Position numbers and translations under genes: made by a program. A stretch of DNA of 64,000 nucleotides from CAYVFC01 sp964450715 (lineage in GTDB: Bacteria > Myxococcota_A > Polyangia > Polyangiales > JAFGIB01), in the NCBI GenBank assembly GCA_964450715.1, contig CAYVFC010000022.1:1-64000 (forward strand), in the 5' to 3' direction. Below, in pieces: positions 36,385 to 45,481 of this stretch; within the stretch, counting starts at the first letter, position 1, and each line of letters begins with the position of its first letter. Under the pieces are notes generated by a model. That model saw only the letters and a program-made list of their open reading frames with translations, did not search any database and had not been told where the DNA came from.

Positions 36385-38307
36385 ATGCGTAGACTGAATA
36401 CTGCGTCGTTTACTTGCTTGGTCATCTGTTGCTCGCTCGTTGCCGCTTGTTCGGAAACCGGATCGAGCGAAGGGGGCGCCGAACCCGGCGACATCTTTGC
36501 CTCGTCGGGAGGCAACGAGAATTACGGCGATGACATCATCGGCTACAAGAACGCGGTTGCGCTCACCCAAGTCGTGGAGGGTCCGGGCTTGGGCGGCGGC
36601 GCTACCGGCACCTACAACTCGAGCGCAGCGGGTGCGGGGGGCGCACCGTCGTACTCGCCCGAATACGCCTACACCGGGGGTGCGGGCGGCTCGGGATACG
36701 ATGGGGACACGACCATGGTCACGGACGGCGGTGTGGAGGACTACGACGCCGGCGTGGACGACTACGACGCCGGCGTGGAGGATGCCGGAGACCTGAGCGA
36801 CGGGGCCACGGCAGATTCGGGCGTTCAGCGCCAGGCGCTGATCGCGCCCCCCGAGGACCTGGTGCCCGAGAATCCCTACCGCAGCGCCGATCAGCAGCCC
36901 GTATCCACCTTCTCCATCGACGTCGATACGGGGTCCTACACCCTGAGTCGCGGCTATCTCTCTGCCGGGGAGCAGCCGCCCGCGGAATCGGTGCGCATCG
37001 AGGAGTTCATAAACTACTTCCACTTTCACTACCGCCAGCCCGAGGGCGCCGTTCCGTTCTCCGTGTATACCGAGATGGGCGCCTGTCCCTGGAACGCCGA
37101 GCACAAGCTCGTCATGATGGGCATCCAGGGACAGGAGGTGGCGCTCAAGGACCAGCCGCCGGCCAACCTGGTATTCCTGCTCGACGTGAGCGGCTCCATG
37201 AGCAGCGAGAACAAGCTGCCGCTGCTGAAAAAGGCCTTTCGTATGCTGGTGCGGCAGCTGCGCGACCAGGATCGGGTGGCCATCGTCACCTACGCCGGAT
37301 CCGAACGGGTGGTGCTCGACAGCACCCCGGGCAGCGAGAAGGAGACCATCCTGGCTGCTCTGGACCAGTTGCAGTCGGGCGGCTCGACCAATGGCGCGGG
37401 CGGCATCCAGAAAGCCTATGAGATCGCCGCGCAGCACTTTATCGAGAGCGGCAACAACCGGGTACTGCTGGCCACCGACGGCGACTTTAACGTGGGGATC
37501 AGCGATACGGACGCGCTGGTCGATTTCATCGCCACCAAGCGCGACACCGGCGTGTTCCTCAGCGTGTACGGCTTTGGCGCGGCCTGGGACGGCGGCAACT
37601 ACCAGGATGTGAAGATGGAGCAGCTGGCCGATAACGGCAACGGCATCTACTTCTACATCGACGGCCCGGAAGAGGCGCGGCGCGCCTTCATCCATACGGT
37701 TTCCGGCTCGCTGCTGACCATCGCCAAGGACGTCAAGGTGCAGGTCGAGTTCAATCCGGACCAGGTCAAGGCCTACCGTCTGATCGGGTACGAGAACCGG
37801 ATGCTCAGCAACGACGATTTCAGCAACGACACCGTCGACGCCGGGGAGCTGGGCGCCGGTCTGAGCGTGACCGCCCTGTTCGAGGTCATCCCCGCCGGCT
37901 CGAAAGAGCCGGTTCCCGAGCCCATCCCGGGAACCATCCCGGTCGTCGAATCGAGCGGGGAGCCCGCCGATACCGCCAACGGCTCCGAGTCGGTCGACGA
38001 GTTCGAACCGGTCACCGGTGCGGACCTGTTCGCGATTCGCATTCGCTACAAGGACCCGGACGCCGACGCGAGCAAGCTGATCAACGCCAGCTTTGACAGC
38101 GCCATCCAGATGCCCCAGCCCTCCGTCAAGTTCTACTTCGCGGCGGCGGTCAGCGAGCTCGCCATGCAGCTCAGGGGCTCGCAATACCTGGCGCCGCGCA
38201 GCGCCGATCTGCTCGTCAAGCAGGTCGACCTCGCCGCCGGTGTGGACGCCGAGGGCGCGGTGGCCGAGTTCCGCGGGATGGTCGAAATGGCCCACGGGCT
38301 TCGGTAG
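36385..38307 (+). CDS. YfbK-type VWA domain lipoprotein
   Basis: 640 residues. The ATG at 36385 gives a signal peptide ending in lipobox LVAAC (Cys22). A low-complexity Gly/Asp/Tyr linker (residues 35-150) contains a repeated DYDAGVDDYDAGVEDAG segment. From about 160 the protein matches YfbK-like proteins: STFSIDVDTGSYTLSRGYLS and IEEFINYFHFHY, then a VWA domain with an intact MIDAS (FLLDVSGSMSSENK near 262; later GGSTNGAGG and LLATDGDFNVG). A C-terminal DUF3520-like region ends the protein. It should be an outer-membrane lipoprotein that binds a partner through a divalent metal. It opens the surface module. Confidence 0.9.
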   Translation: MRRLNTASFTCLVICCSLVAACSETGSSEGGAEPGDIFASSGGNENYGDDIIGYKNAVALTQVVEGPGLGGGATGTYNSSAAGAGGAPSYSPEYAYTGGAGGSGYDGDTTMVTDGGVEDYDAGVDDYDAGVEDAGDLSDGATADSGVQRQALIAPPEDLVPENPYRSADQQPVSTFSIDVDTGSYTLSRGYLSAGEQPPAESVRIEEFINYFHFHYRQPEGAVPFSVYTEMGACPWNAEHKLVMMGIQGQEVALKDQPPANLVFLLDVSGSMSSENKLPLLKKAFRMLVRQLRDQDRVAIVTYAGSERVVLDSTPGSEKETILAALDQLQSGGSTNGAGGIQKAYEIAAQHFIESGNNRVLLATDGDFNVGISDTDALVDFIATKRDTGVFLSVYGFGAAWDGGNYQDVKMEQLADNGNGIYFYIDGPEEARRAFIHTVSGSLLTIAKDVKVQVEFNPDQVKAYRLIGYENRMLSNDDFSNDTVDAGELGAGLSVTALFEVIPAGSKEPVPEPIPGTIPVVESSGEPADTANGSESVDEFEPVTGADLFAIRIRYKDPDADASKLINASFDSAIQMPQPSVKFYFAAAVSELAMQLRGSQYLAPRSADLLVKQVDLAAGVDAEGAVAEFRGMVEMAHGLR

Positions 38308-38328
38308 GGAGGCAGGCTCCCGTTGTTA

Positions 38329-38470
38329 TCTCGAGCGGGAGTGACCTGTCATCGCCAACGAAGCGACCTGTCATCTCGAACGCAGTGAGAGATCTCCATG
38401 AAGGAGATTTCTCCTTGCGGTCGAAATGACATGGGTGCTGCAGAGATTTCTCCCTGCGGTCGAAATGACA
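38329..38470. repeat. Dispersed repeat family A, tandem variant copies
   Basis: Several decayed left arms (GTTATCTCGAGCGGGAG, CTGTCATCTCGAACGCAGTG) are followed by two right arms of a variant, GAGATTTCTCCTTGCGGTCG AAATGACA and GAGATTTCTCCCTGCGGTCG AAATGACA. The variant replaces the CGTCGCCTTCGGCTCCT stretch by TCCCTGCGG. It lies between the VWA and OmpA genes. Confidence 0.85.
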
Positions 38471-38599
38471 CGTATGCTGCCGGATGCCCGCACGCGCCAC
38501 GTTGCCGCGTGCGGGCGCACTTTTGTTCATTGTGCCCCCTGCCGATTCCGTGGAACAATAACGCGTCCTTTCCGCGCTCCGCGCCGGTGAGAGTACGTA

Positions 38600-40438
38600 A
38601 TGCGACGCGCTTGCCTTTTTATTATCGTCTGCCTCTTCTGTTCGGTCGCCGCGAGCGCGGCGGCGCAACCGCTCGTCCAGAAGTCCTTTTCCACGCAGCT
38701 ATTCGAGCCGGCTATCGGGACCGATACGCTGCTCGCGGTCGAGCCGGCCGCGGTCACGCCGCACCTGGGCTTTGATCTGGACCTCTGGCTGAGCTATCAG
38801 CTTCGCCCCCTGGTGCTATCGTCCGCGGTGACCGACCCGGCGGCCGGAGCAGGCGCCGGACAGAGCGGCGAGCAGGTGATGGTGAGCGATCAGTTGACCG
38901 CGGATCTCACCGGGTCGTTCGGATTGCAGATACAGAAGTTCCAGGCGCAGGTCGGCGTGGCGCTGCCGGTGAACCTGCTGGTGGCCGGCAATGACGTCAC
39001 CCCGACCGGAGAGGCCGGCTCGAGCTTCGCCGAGATGGGGCTGGGGGACGCGCGCCTGCAGCTCAAGGGCGTCATATTCTCCGACCTGGCCGGTTTCTCT
39101 TTGGCGTTCTCACCCGTGGTGACCTTTCCCACCGCCTGCATCGCCGCCGGCGGAAAGCCTTGCGACGAGAAGGGCGGATTCGGCGGGGACCCCAACTTTG
39201 GTTTCCGTCCCCGGTTGGTCGCCGACTATACGAACGGGCCGTTGTTGTTGGCGCTCAACCTAGGCTGGATCTTTCGCAACGACTCGGCCGTGATGGCCAC
39301 GGTGATCGGCGACCGTTTCACCTATGGTCTGGGCGGTCTGCTTCGCGTGCACGGCCGCGTCGACCTGCTGGCCGAGCTCAGCGGCCAGATTCAGCCCGGC
39401 TCGGATCAGTGCCGTACCGTCGAGGGCGGGCTACAAGTATGCAGCGAAGGCTCGGGCGCTTCGCTCGAGACCACACCGCTGGAGCTCGATGCGGCCGCGC
39501 GCTTCGAAGTGGGCTCGGGATTCTCCCTGACCGCGGGCTTAGGGGCGGGGCTGATCCGCGCGGTGGGCAGCCCGCTCTTTCGCGGGCTGGCGGCCGTGCA
39601 GTGGGCGCCCGACCTGGAAGACGGCGACCGGGACGGGCTCTCCAACCAGGCGGATCAATGCCCGGCGCAGGCCGAGGACGCGGACGGTTTCGAGGACGAT
39701 GACGGGTGTCCGGACGACGATAACGATGGCGACGGGATCGCGGACGGAGCTGACCGATGCCCGCTGCAGGCCGAGGACCGGGACGAGTTCCAGGACGGCG
39801 ACGGCTGCCCGGAGAGGGACAACGACGAGGACGGCGTGGTGGACGGCTATGATCGCTGCCCGGGCACGCCCGAGGACAGGGACGGGTTCGAGGACGACGA
39901 CGGTTGCCCCGAGCCGGACAACGATAAGGACGGCGTCGAGGACGGCGAGGACAAGTGTCCGGAAGAGCAGGAGGTGATCAACGGCAACCAGGACACGGAC
40001 GGCTGTCCGGACGAGGGCGAGCCGGGTGTGACCCTCGAGGGCACGGCCATCGAGCTCGCCAGTACGGTTCGCTTTGACCGCAGGGGAAGGCTTCGCGCCA
40101 AGTCACACGGCATCCTCGAGCAGCTCGCCCTCTTCCTCAAGCGACACGACCAAATCCCGGGCGTGGCCATCCGGGTCTACGGCTCGGCGCGCGGCAACGC
40201 GAAGCGCAACCGCGAGCTGGCGCAAGCGTCGGCCGACGCTGTGCGCGTGTTCCTGCTGGAACGCAGCGTCGCGGCCGAGCGACTGAAGGCCGAGGGCTTG
40301 GTTACCCGGGAGCGGAGGCGCGGCCTGCAGCTGGAAGTGCTCGAGCGAGCGCCCGGAGCAGAGGTTCCGGCGAGCGAAGCGGACGCGAAAGGCGAGGACA
40401 AGGGTGAGGATGGGGCGCCAAGCGAACGAGGAAAATGA
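38600..40438 (+). CDS. OmpA-family outer-membrane protein with thrombospondin type 3 repeats
   Basis: 612 residues. A signal peptide of about 23 residues ends at ASAAAQ. Residues 25-335 look like a beta-barrel (alternating strands, VYLS-type turns, aromatic residues at strand ends). Residues about 338-475 are TSP3 calcium repeats: DGDRDGLSNQADQCP, DNDGDGIADGADRCP, DNDEDGVVDGYDRCP and DNDKDGVEDGEDKCP, with Asp at every calcium-binding position. Residues 485-595 are an OmpA C-terminal domain (VRFDRRGRLRAKSHGILEQL, NRELAQASADAVRVFLL) that would bind peptidoglycan. It joins outer membrane to wall and probably depends on calcium. Confidence 0.9.
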   Translation: MRRACLFIIVCLFCSVAASAAAQPLVQKSFSTQLFEPAIGTDTLLAVEPAAVTPHLGFDLDLWLSYQLRPLVLSSAVTDPAAGAGAGQSGEQVMVSDQLTADLTGSFGLQIQKFQAQVGVALPVNLLVAGNDVTPTGEAGSSFAEMGLGDARLQLKGVIFSDLAGFSLAFSPVVTFPTACIAAGGKPCDEKGGFGGDPNFGFRPRLVADYTNGPLLLALNLGWIFRNDSAVMATVIGDRFTYGLGGLLRVHGRVDLLAELSGQIQPGSDQCRTVEGGLQVCSEGSGASLETTPLELDAAARFEVGSGFSLTAGLGAGLIRAVGSPLFRGLAAVQWAPDLEDGDRDGLSNQADQCPAQAEDADGFEDDDGCPDDDNDGDGIADGADRCPLQAEDRDEFQDGDGCPERDNDEDGVVDGYDRCPGTPEDRDGFEDDDGCPEPDNDKDGVEDGEDKCPEEQEVINGNQDTDGCPDEGEPGVTLEGTAIELASTVRFDRRGRLRAKSHGILEQLALFLKRHDQIPGVAIRVYGSARGNAKRNRELAQASADAVRVFLLERSVAAERLKAEGLVTRERRRGLQLEVLERAPGAEVPASEADAKGEDKGEDGAPSERGK

Positions 40439-40551
40439 GGGGAGGCCGTGCGGAGCGGTATTCCGGGCGAAACTCGGTTGAGCCGTCAGAGGCGCCTGAG
40501 CAACTTAAATATGATGACCCGTCTTTCTCTTGGTTGTCCGGGAGGTCTGTC

Positions 40552-43299
40552 ATGAATCGTAGGCGCTTGTGTTTTCTTCTGGCCGGGGCGGTTGCGCTGC
40601 TGGTCGCCGCCGGCGGATGCGATCTCAACCAGCGCGACCGGCGCCCGGTCGACCTGGCCGCAGACGGTGCGGTCACCGGCGACGCGGGCGGTGATGACCA
40701 GGGCGGGGCGGACGACGGGGGCGCCGCCGGAGGCGGCGGTGAAGCCGGGATGAGCGGCGGGGGCGGCGCGCTGGACGCAGCGGTTGGTGACAGCGCGGCG
40801 GCCGGCACCGGCGGGGAGGAGGGGGGACCGGTCGACGCCGGGCGCGACGACTGCGAGCCGGATACGCCCGACTGCAATACGCTCTGCGGACCGATCACCG
40901 ACCTGTGTACCGGCACGGTCTTCCAGTGCGGCGGGTGCGAGCAGGGAACGGTCTGCGATCTGGACAGCCATACCTGCATTGAGCCGCTGATCACCTGCGA
41001 AGAGCTGGGTGCAGAGTGCGGCGCCATTCGCAACAGCTGCGGCGACCGGCTCGACTGCGGCACCTGCCCGACCGGGCAGGAGTGCGATCCCGATACCAAC
41101 ACCTGCATCGACTGCGACGAGAGCGTGACCTGCGAGGAGCTCGGCTACCAGTGCGGCGATGCCTGGCTGGGATGCGGGCCGCGTACCGAGCTTACCGACT
41201 GCGGCGACTGCCCCGAGGGAGAGGTATGCAACGGCTCTTTCAAGACCTGCGAGCCCGATTGCGACCCTGAGCCGGACGACAGCCTCTGCGCCCAGGCGGC
41301 TGCCGAGAGCGGGGTTCAGTGCGGCCGCATCTCCAATGGCTGCGGCGGGCTGGCCGACTGCGGCGACTGCCCCGAGGGAGAGGCCTGCGGCATTCGCGGG
41401 GTGGCCAACCGCTGCTCCGAGCAGGAGCGGCCGCTGGAGTGCATCGCGGCGGGTCGCGAGTGCGGCACCATCGATAGCGCCTGCGGCGGCACGGTATACT
41501 GCGGCGACTGTCCCGAGGGAGAGGTGTGCAACCCCAACGGTAAGTGCGGCCAGCCCTGCCTGCCGAGGAGCTGCGATACGGACTACGCCGATCAATGTGG
41601 CACCCAGCTCGACGACGGCTGTGAAGGGGTGCTCAACTGCGGCTGCGGCGCGGGTCAGGGCTGCGATACCAGCGAGCCCGGAGTCGCCGGCGAGTGCGGG
41701 GACGTACTCGACTGCGCGGACCACGATGCAAACGGCGAGGCTGGCGATCCCTGCAGCAACGGTCCCAGCTCGGCTTTTCCGGACGGGGTCGGCGGCAGGC
41801 TCGAGTGCGACTGCAACCGTAGCCTGGTCTGCGTGGACGGCCAGCAGATCGTCAGCGGCGAGCAGACCGGCACCTGCTGCCAGCCCGATGCCTGCCCGGA
41901 TCCGCCGGACCGGAGCTCGGTGCAGATACCCTGCCAGGTCATCGATTCGTGCACGGGCGCGGTCCGCAACTGCTGCCTGAGCAGCGAGCACTGCGACGGC
42001 GGATACTGCCAGCCCAATCTGGTCTGCGAGGACCACCCCGAGTACCTGGGGCTGGGCGACGTCTGGGGCGGCGAGAACGCCGAGTGCAGCAACGATCCGG
42101 CCCCAGATCCTTTCTACCGGTTCACGGGGGATACGGTAGGCCTCGAGTGCATCTGCGACGGCGCGCCCGATCTGTACTGCGTGGACGAGACCGCGCACAT
42201 CGTGTCCGGCCAGAACACCGGGACCTGCTGCCAGAACACGGCCGAGTGCGGCACTAGCCCCTTTCCGCCGGGCTGCCGCGCGGCCAACACCTGCACCTTT
42301 GACGGCGAGCCCTCGGAGTACTGCTGTCCGCGCGATACCTGTTGCGCGCTACCGGACGGCACACCCGACGACGTGAACGGGACCATCTGCAAGCAGGAGG
42401 ACACCTGCGACACGTTGGAGCCGCCAGCCACCGGCGAGGAGGGCTCGCGCTGCAGCAGCGGCCGGATCTACGACGACGGCTGCAACGGGACCTTTCGCTG
42501 CCGTTGCGACGCGGGCCTGCTCTGCGTGGTCGACGGGCACGTGGTCACCAACCAGCAGGAAGGTACCTGTTGCCGGCCCAATACCTGCGGCGATACCGAC
42601 TGGGAGACCGATTGCACGGTTCCCAACGGCTGCGTCGATGGGGTATTCATCGACTGCTGTGCCGCGGACGAGTACTGCGCGGACGCCTCCAGCAAGCTCT
42701 GCGAGCCCATCCTGTACTGCGACGACTACGGGGCGAACGGGGACATCGGCGACGAGTGCAGCATCGATCCGAGCGACCGCTTTCCCAGGGGCGACGGCAC
42801 CAATAACGCCTGCGACTGCCTGACCACGGGCGGGCGCCTGGACAACCTATGCGTGCTGGAGCCGAGCGAGGACTGGGGCTACTGCGTCTGCGTCCCCTCG
42901 GACTGCAACGACGACTGCCGCAACAACGGGCTGACCGATCGCTGCGGCGGCACCCTGGTTTGCACTTGCGGGCCGACCGAGCAGTGCAGCGACCACGACG
43001 GCAGTTGCTACGAGCCCCGGGACTGCTTCCACCCGGACTACGCGGCCTATGGTGCCGAGGGCGATCCCTGCAGCGACATGGCGAGCGCGGCGTTTCTCAT
43101 CCTGCCGGACGGCAACACCGATCCGAGCAACCTGCAGGCGTGTCCCTGCTCGACCGCCGGCGGCTTCGAGAACAACCAGTGCGTCGGCGACAGCGTGGCG
43201 TCGGCCGGCACCTGCGAGTGCACGCCAGACACCTGCCGCGGCCGGGTGGAGAACGGTATTCCCGATCTCTGCGGCGGAACCATCGACTGCGCGGGCTGA
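40552..43299 (+). CDS. Giant cysteine-rich lipoprotein
   Basis: 915 residues. The ATG at 40552 gives a signal peptide with lipobox LVAAGGC (Cys23); the longer upstream frame has no signal. A Gly/Ala/Asp linker is followed by repeats built on CGDCPEGEVC (variants CGTCPTGQEC, CGDCPEGEAC) alternating with CEELGAECG-type units. Longer units then carry GTCCQPDACPDP-like and CNGTFRCRCDAG-like spacings. More than 100 cysteines suggest a disulfide-rich extended stalk on the cell surface. Comparable Cys-rich proteins are known in Myxococcota; the function is unknown. The stop is 17 bp before the start of the next VWA gene, so they are cotranscribed. Confidence 0.85.
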   Translation: MNRRRLCFLLAGAVALLVAAGGCDLNQRDRRPVDLAADGAVTGDAGGDDQGGADDGGAAGGGGEAGMSGGGGALDAAVGDSAAAGTGGEEGGPVDAGRDDCEPDTPDCNTLCGPITDLCTGTVFQCGGCEQGTVCDLDSHTCIEPLITCEELGAECGAIRNSCGDRLDCGTCPTGQECDPDTNTCIDCDESVTCEELGYQCGDAWLGCGPRTELTDCGDCPEGEVCNGSFKTCEPDCDPEPDDSLCAQAAAESGVQCGRISNGCGGLADCGDCPEGEACGIRGVANRCSEQERPLECIAAGRECGTIDSACGGTVYCGDCPEGEVCNPNGKCGQPCLPRSCDTDYADQCGTQLDDGCEGVLNCGCGAGQGCDTSEPGVAGECGDVLDCADHDANGEAGDPCSNGPSSAFPDGVGGRLECDCNRSLVCVDGQQIVSGEQTGTCCQPDACPDPPDRSSVQIPCQVIDSCTGAVRNCCLSSEHCDGGYCQPNLVCEDHPEYLGLGDVWGGENAECSNDPAPDPFYRFTGDTVGLECICDGAPDLYCVDETAHIVSGQNTGTCCQNTAECGTSPFPPGCRAANTCTFDGEPSEYCCPRDTCCALPDGTPDDVNGTICKQEDTCDTLEPPATGEEGSRCSSGRIYDDGCNGTFRCRCDAGLLCVVDGHVVTNQQEGTCCRPNTCGDTDWETDCTVPNGCVDGVFIDCCAADEYCADASSKLCEPILYCDDYGANGDIGDECSIDPSDRFPRGDGTNNACDCLTTGGRLDNLCVLEPSEDWGYCVCVPSDCNDDCRNNGLTDRCGGTLVCTCGPTEQCSDHDGSCYEPRDCFHPDYAAYGAEGDPCSDMASAAFLILPDGNTDPSNLQACPCSTAGGFENNQCVGDSVASAGTCECTPDTCRGRVENGIPDLCGGTIDCAG

Positions 43300-43316
43300 C
43301 GATGATGGAGGCAGCC

Positions 43317-44477
43317 ATGAACCTTCGGTGCAGATTTTTCGTAAGGATTTTCTCCTATGCCGTGCTTCTGGCATTGCCCGCCTGCGCTTCCGACGTCCGG
43401 CACACCATCGGGAGCACGGCGGATGGTTCGACGGGCGATGCCGCGGCTCCGGACGCTTTCGGCGGGGGAGGCGAAGCCCCGGACGCGGCCTATCAACCCC
43501 CCGGCCGTGACGGGGGCAACGGAAACGAGAACTTCTATACCTCGGACGCCAGCTGCGCGACCAACACCGAAATGGTAGCGCTGGCTCCGCTGGACATGAT
43601 CCTGGCGCTCGACACCTCGTACTCGATGGATTTCCTGGGTAAATGGACATCGGTCAAGCAGGCGGTGAACTTCTTCGCCGCCAATTCCGACTTCGAGGGG
43701 CTGGGCGTGGGCGTGCAGTTCTTCCCCGTCCGCAAGCAGTGCGACGTGCAGTCCTATGCCAGCCCGGCCGTGCCGGTGCAGCTGCTTCCCGCCAACACCC
43801 CCGACATCGCCGACGCGCTCGCTCAGCAGCGCATGTCGGGCGGCACCCCCATGGCTCCCATGCTGCAGGGGCTGCTGCAATACGCCCGCGGGCGGGCCGA
43901 GCAGTACCCGGAACGCAACCAGGTGATCGTGCTGGCCACCGACGGCATCCCGGACAGCACGTGTACGAGCGAGGTCTCCGGCGCCCTGCCCAACACCATC
44001 GAGAACGTGGTGGCCCTGGCCGAGCAGGGCCTGTCGGACACGCCGCCGGTGGCCACCTTCGTCATCGGCGTGGGCAGCGAGCTCGGCGCCCTGGACGAGA
44101 TCGCGCAGGCCGGGAGCGGCACCGACGCCTTTCTGGTCGACACCGCCGAGAACATCGAAAAGTCCTTCCTGGACGCGCTGGCCGCCATCCGCAAGCGGGC
44201 GCTCTCCTGCGAGAAGAGCGTGCCCGAAGTGGCCGAGAACCTGGTCATCGCCTACGACCGGGTAAACGTCGTCTTCGCCACCGACGAGGGCGAGGAGGTC
44301 TTCCGCAACGTGGCGGACCTCGATGCCTGCGAGAACAACCCGCGGGGCTCCTGGTACTACGACGACCCCGACGACCCGCAGAAGATCGTCCTCTGCCCCG
44401 AGACCTGCGACAAGGTGCAATCGGTTGCCGAGGGTGCCTTCAACGTGGTGTTCGGCTGCGATACCCTGATCTTCTGA
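43317..44477 (+). CDS. VWA domain lipoprotein
   Basis: 386 residues. The ATG at 43317 is chosen over ATGs at 43302 and 43305 because GGAG lies six bases upstream and the signal peptide is then of normal size, with lipobox LALPAC (Cys23). The linker is Gly/Asp/Ala-rich. The VWA domain starts about residue 90: MILALDTSYSMDF carries a MIDAS DxSxS. QRMSGGTPMAPMLQ supplies the threonine and VIVLATDGIPDSTC the second Asp. It probably binds a ligand through metal on the outer membrane or in the periplasm. The gene is last in the plus-strand surface module and ends over a family A repeat that separates it from the convergent Kunitz gene. Confidence 0.88.
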   Translation: MNLRCRFFVRIFSYAVLLALPACASDVRHTIGSTADGSTGDAAAPDAFGGGGEAPDAAYQPPGRDGGNGNENFYTSDASCATNTEMVALAPLDMILALDTSYSMDFLGKWTSVKQAVNFFAANSDFEGLGVGVQFFPVRKQCDVQSYASPAVPVQLLPANTPDIADALAQQRMSGGTPMAPMLQGLLQYARGRAEQYPERNQVIVLATDGIPDSTCTSEVSGALPNTIENVVALAEQGLSDTPPVATFVIGVGSELGALDEIAQAGSGTDAFLVDTAENIEKSFLDALAAIRKRALSCEKSVPEVAENLVIAYDRVNVVFATDEGEEVFRNVADLDACENNPRGSWYYDDPDDPQKIVLCPETCDKVQSVAEGAFNVVFGCDTLIF

Positions 44478-44484
44478 AGCGTCC

Positions 44485-44553
44485 CTGTCATTTCGACCTT
44501 AGGGAGGGATCTCCTTTTTGATAGAGATCTCTCACTTCGTTCGAGATGACAGG
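44485..44553. terminator. Family A palindromic repeat at a convergent junction
   Basis: CTGTCATTTCGACCTTAGGG AGGGATCTCC, then TTTTTGATAGAGATCTCTCA CTTCGTTCGAGATGACAG. The inverted arms surround a T-rich loop. It occupies almost all of the 78 bp between the stops of the VWA gene (plus) and the Kunitz gene (minus), so it is well placed as a two-way terminator. Confidence 0.75.
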
Positions 44554-44555
44554 TG

Positions 44556-45455
44556 TCAATCGCCCGGGCAGGCGTCCAGCACCTCGTCCCGGATCTCCGC
44601 CAGCACCTGGAGGAACGACTGCAGGTCGGCGGGCAGCCTCTCCTCGGTGCACCACTGGGTCACGATCAGTACGGGGACGTTATCGGAGTGGATTAGATGG
44701 ACCTCGAGGCGGTTGTAGAACAAGTCCCCCTCGCACGACGGGTTGGAGTAGGGGGTATAGGAGCCGTCCACCGCGCCCCAGTCGACGGCCTCCGCGGCCA
44801 GCAGCAGCCTGTCCTTCTGCTCCGTCGTCCATTCGGTCCGGCAGGGGCCGACGTCCGGATCGGGCACGGGCGGCGTGAAGACGACCGCGTCGTCCGCGAA
44901 CGACAGATCTCCGATGCCGCCGCCGGTGACGCCGCCCTCGGTTTCGTGGACGATTTCCAGGTCCCGCAGAAATACTCCCGGCAGACAGGTCTCGCGGCAG
45001 GCCCCTAGCGTCTCGAAGTTATTCCCGTTGCCCTCGCATCCGCCATAGGTGAATCGCCGGCAGATGCCGGCACTCTGGTCGTAGTGGTACCTCGGCATGG
45101 CCGCCTCGCAGGGGCCGGGGTCGACCGGCAGCGAGCAGAGAGGCGGGGGCTCGCCGCCTCCGTCCGCCGCGCCGTCCGCGTCGCCGCCGTCATCCGTTTG
45201 GCAACCCATGGTCGTGCACACCAGCTCACCCCGCTCGCAGGCGCAGGTGTTGCAACCGTCCGGAGCAGGGATCCCGCTGGAACCGGACGCAAAGGCGAAG
45301 CCCTCGACCAGGCAATCACCGCCGCCGTCATCGCCGCCGTCCGGGGGCGATGGGGCGCTGCTATCGTCGTCGCCGCAGCCCGCCGCCAGCAGCAGGGCAG
45401 CGCCCACCAGCAGGGGACCTGCCATCCGTTCTCTCATGCTTCGAGTATACCGCAA
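44556..45455 (-). CDS. Lipoprotein with VWC/pacifastin-like and Kunitz (BPTI) protease-inhibitor domains
   Basis: 299 residues (ATGs at 45455, 45437 and 45425 are possible starts). Signal peptide with lipobox LLAAGC (Cys27), then an Asp/Gly linker. Residues 48-85 (CNTCACERGELVCTTMGC plus an upstream Cys) follow the C-N-x-C-x-C-x2-G-x3-C-T-x3-C pattern of pacifastin-type inhibitors. Residues 107-157 are a Kunitz domain with exact spacing C-8-C-15-C-7-C-12-C-3-C and the hallmark CRRFTYGGCEGNGNNF. The residue at the P1 position (after the second Cys) is Glu117 rather than Lys or Arg. The last 140 residues match nothing I know. It is probably surface-exposed and may restrain extracellular proteases. 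Confidence 0.93.
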   Translation of the reverse strand: MRYTRSMRERMAGPLLVGAALLLAAGCGDDDSSAPSPPDGGDDGGGDCLVEGFAFASGSSGIPAPDGCNTCACERGELVCTTMGCQTDDGGDADGAADGGGEPPPLCSLPVDPGPCEAAMPRYHYDQSAGICRRFTYGGCEGNGNNFETLGACRETCLPGVFLRDLEIVHETEGGVTGGGIGDLSFADDAVVFTPPVPDPDVGPCRTEWTTEQKDRLLLAAEAVDWGAVDGSYTPYSNPSCEGDLFYNRLEVHLIHSDNVPVLIVTQWCTEERLPADLQSFLQVLAEIRDEVLDACPGD

Positions 45456-45481
45456 TGCGCGCGTCCCCCATCCGGATCCGC

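Noticed and set aside
36256..38295. 679-codon open frame antisense to the YfbK-type VWA gene
   Set aside because: Antiphase shadow; the plus strand carries a lipobox, MIDAS motif and family-wide similarity.
38363..38470. Possible insertion-sequence ends or attachment site
   Set aside because: The sequence is explained by tandem variant copies of the dispersed palindrome family A; no transposase or integrase is near.
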